Position numbers and translations under genes: made by a program. From NCBI GenBank assembly GCA_035527715.1, contig DATKZY010000238.1:1-6687 (forward strand): a stretch of DNA of 6,687 nucleotides, given 5' to 3'. The stretch comes from DSUN01 sp035527715 (lineage in GTDB: Bacteria > Planctomycetota > PUPC01 > DSUN01). The notes under the pieces are model-generated. The model was not told the origin of the DNA, searched no databases, and saw only the letters and a list, made by a program, of their open reading frames with translations. The first letter of the stretch is position 1. Each line of letters starts with the position of its first letter. Shown here piece after piece: positions 5,880 through 6,687 of the stretch.

Positions 5880-5928
5880 TGTGCCTCATCAGGCTGAAGT
5901 GTTGCCACGGGTTCCAGAGCGAGACCCC

Positions 5929-6687
5929 ATGGACCTGTTCGCCCCCTCATCCGACGACGAGCCGAAGGTTGACCCGCACGCCCCGCTGGCGGCGCGGATG
6001 CGGCCGCGGGCGGTCGAGGAGTTTGTTGGCCAGGGGCATTTCTTCGGCCCGGGGAAGCTCCTGCGGCGGATGCTCGAGGCCGACCGCCTGGCGTCGGTGA
6101 TCTTCTACGGGCCGCCGGGGACGGGGAAGACGGCGCTCGCCCACGTGATCGCGCACCACACCCAGGCGCGGTTCGTGGCCATCAATGCCGCGGCATCCAA
6201 CGTGGCGGAGCTGCGCGAGGCCCTGGTCGCCGCCAAGGAGCGACGCCGCCACGCGGGCAAACGCACGGTGCTGTTCGTGGACGAGTTGCACCGCTTCAAC
6301 AAGGCGCAGCAGGACGTGCTCCTGCCCGACGTGGAGGAGGGGGTCGTGCTGCTGATCGGGGCGACGACGCACAACCCGTTTTTCACCGTGACCTCGGCCC
6401 TCGTGTCGCGCTCGCAGATTTTCGAGTTCAAGCCCCTGAGCCGCGACGACCTGAAGGCGATCGTCCGCCGCGCGCTGGCCGATGCCGAGCGCGGTCTGGG
6501 CGCGCACAAGGTCGCCCTGGCGGACGAGGCGCTTCAGCTCCTCGCCGAGGTTTCGGACGGCGACGCGCGTCGCGCGCTCAACGCCCTCGAGGTCGGCGTG
6601 CTCACGACCCCGCCCGGCCCCGACGGCGTGGTCGCGTACGACCTCCAGGTCGCCGAGGACTCGATTCAGCGGAAGGCCATCGTCTAC
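5929..6687 (+). CDS. rarA: RarA/MgsA family AAA+ ATPase (replication-associated recombination protein A), 3' end cut by window
   Basis: The first 253 codons of a RarA (MgsA, YcaJ) homologue, a cytoplasmic clamp-loader-like AAA+ ATPase acting at stalled replication forks and single-stranded DNA ends. The start reads MDLFAP, like family members, followed by PLAARMRPRAVEEFVGQ. Walker A is GPPGTGKT (61-68), Walker B VLFVDEL (114-120) followed by HRFNKAQQD, sensor 1 GATTHNP (144-150), a SALVSRSQ arginine-finger segment (157-163) and sensor 2 SDGDARRALNALE (209-221). The family usually has GATTENP; the His here is a small deviation. The read-through ends at IQRKAIVY, just before the conserved YDK..GD.HYN region; the family runs to roughly 430-450 residues, so the C-terminal tetramerisation part lies beyond the window. 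A weak GAG-type ribosome site (5917-5923) precedes ATG 5929. No clear promoter is visible directly upstream, and the 788-bp repeat-rich gap argues against cotranscription with the kinase gene. Confidence 0.95.
   Translation, partial: MDLFAPSSDDEPKVDPHAPLAARMRPRAVEEFVGQGHFFGPGKLLRRMLEADRLASVIFYGPPGTGKTALAHVIAHHTQARFVAINAAASNVAELREALVAAKERRRHAGKRTVLFVDELHRFNKAQQDVLLPDVEEGVVLLIGATTHNPFFTVTSALVSRSQIFEFKPLSRDDLKAIVRRALADAERGLGAHKVALADEALQLLAEVSDGDARRALNALEVGVLTTPPGPDGVVAYDLQVAEDSIQRKAIVY

Noticed and set aside
5692..5950. Minus-strand open frames with PHPALSLEGRG-like peptides
   Set aside because: They are translations of the pyrimidine/purine palindromes, a typical artefact of dispersed intergenic repeats.
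5947..6507. Minus-strand open frames of 134 and 186 codons opposite rarA
   Set aside because: They are shadows of rarA, whose plus-strand frame carries all AAA+ motifs.

Overview
The window is GC-rich bacterial DNA that reads most like an uncultured member of the Planctomycetota or a related PVC lineage. This rests on the gene style (a zinc-ribbon Ser/Thr kinase fused to WD40, PD40, DUF1080 and FGE-sulfatase-like modules) and on long intergenic stretches packed with short palindromes. The taxonomic placement is inference; there is no rRNA or other phylogenetic marker apart from part of rarA.

Layout. Positions 1-236 hold no convincing gene; they carry a run of six short hairpins, four of which end in GGGCTA. 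A good sigma70-type promoter (237-265) and a Shine-Dalgarno-like GGGGGAG (300-306) lead into a 1609-residue gene starting at GTG 311 and ending at TAG 5140. The protein is modular: zinc ribbon, canonical Hanks-type kinase, one membrane helix, a short helical segment, a WD40 propeller, five PD40 repeats, a DUF1080/concanavalin-like domain and a C-terminal FGE-sulfatase-like domain. The likely topology is a cytoplasmic kinase joined to about 1200 residues of binding modules across the membrane. The FGE-like cassette is flanked by a 21-bp direct repeat whose spacing is a multiple of three, so it could be lost or gained in frame.

Positions 5141-5928 (788 bp) are intergenic. No gene is convincing here. 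Instead there is a compound palindrome (four hairpins enclosed by an outer inverted repeat) starting 4 bases after the kinase stop, a second nested palindrome, a GATTNCG-type heptamer tract, several simple hairpins, and two long pyrimidine/purine palindromes of the type often found dispersed in such genomes. The window ends inside rarA (5929 to the edge), the AAA+ ATPase of replication-fork maintenance, complete at its N-terminus and cut at its C-terminus by the window boundary.

The two genes have no evident functional link; they are separated by the repeat-filled gap and are unlikely to form an operon. The most interesting points are the kinase architecture with a pseudo-FGE domain, the in-frame direct repeats around that domain, and the structured repeat elements on both sides of the kinase gene.
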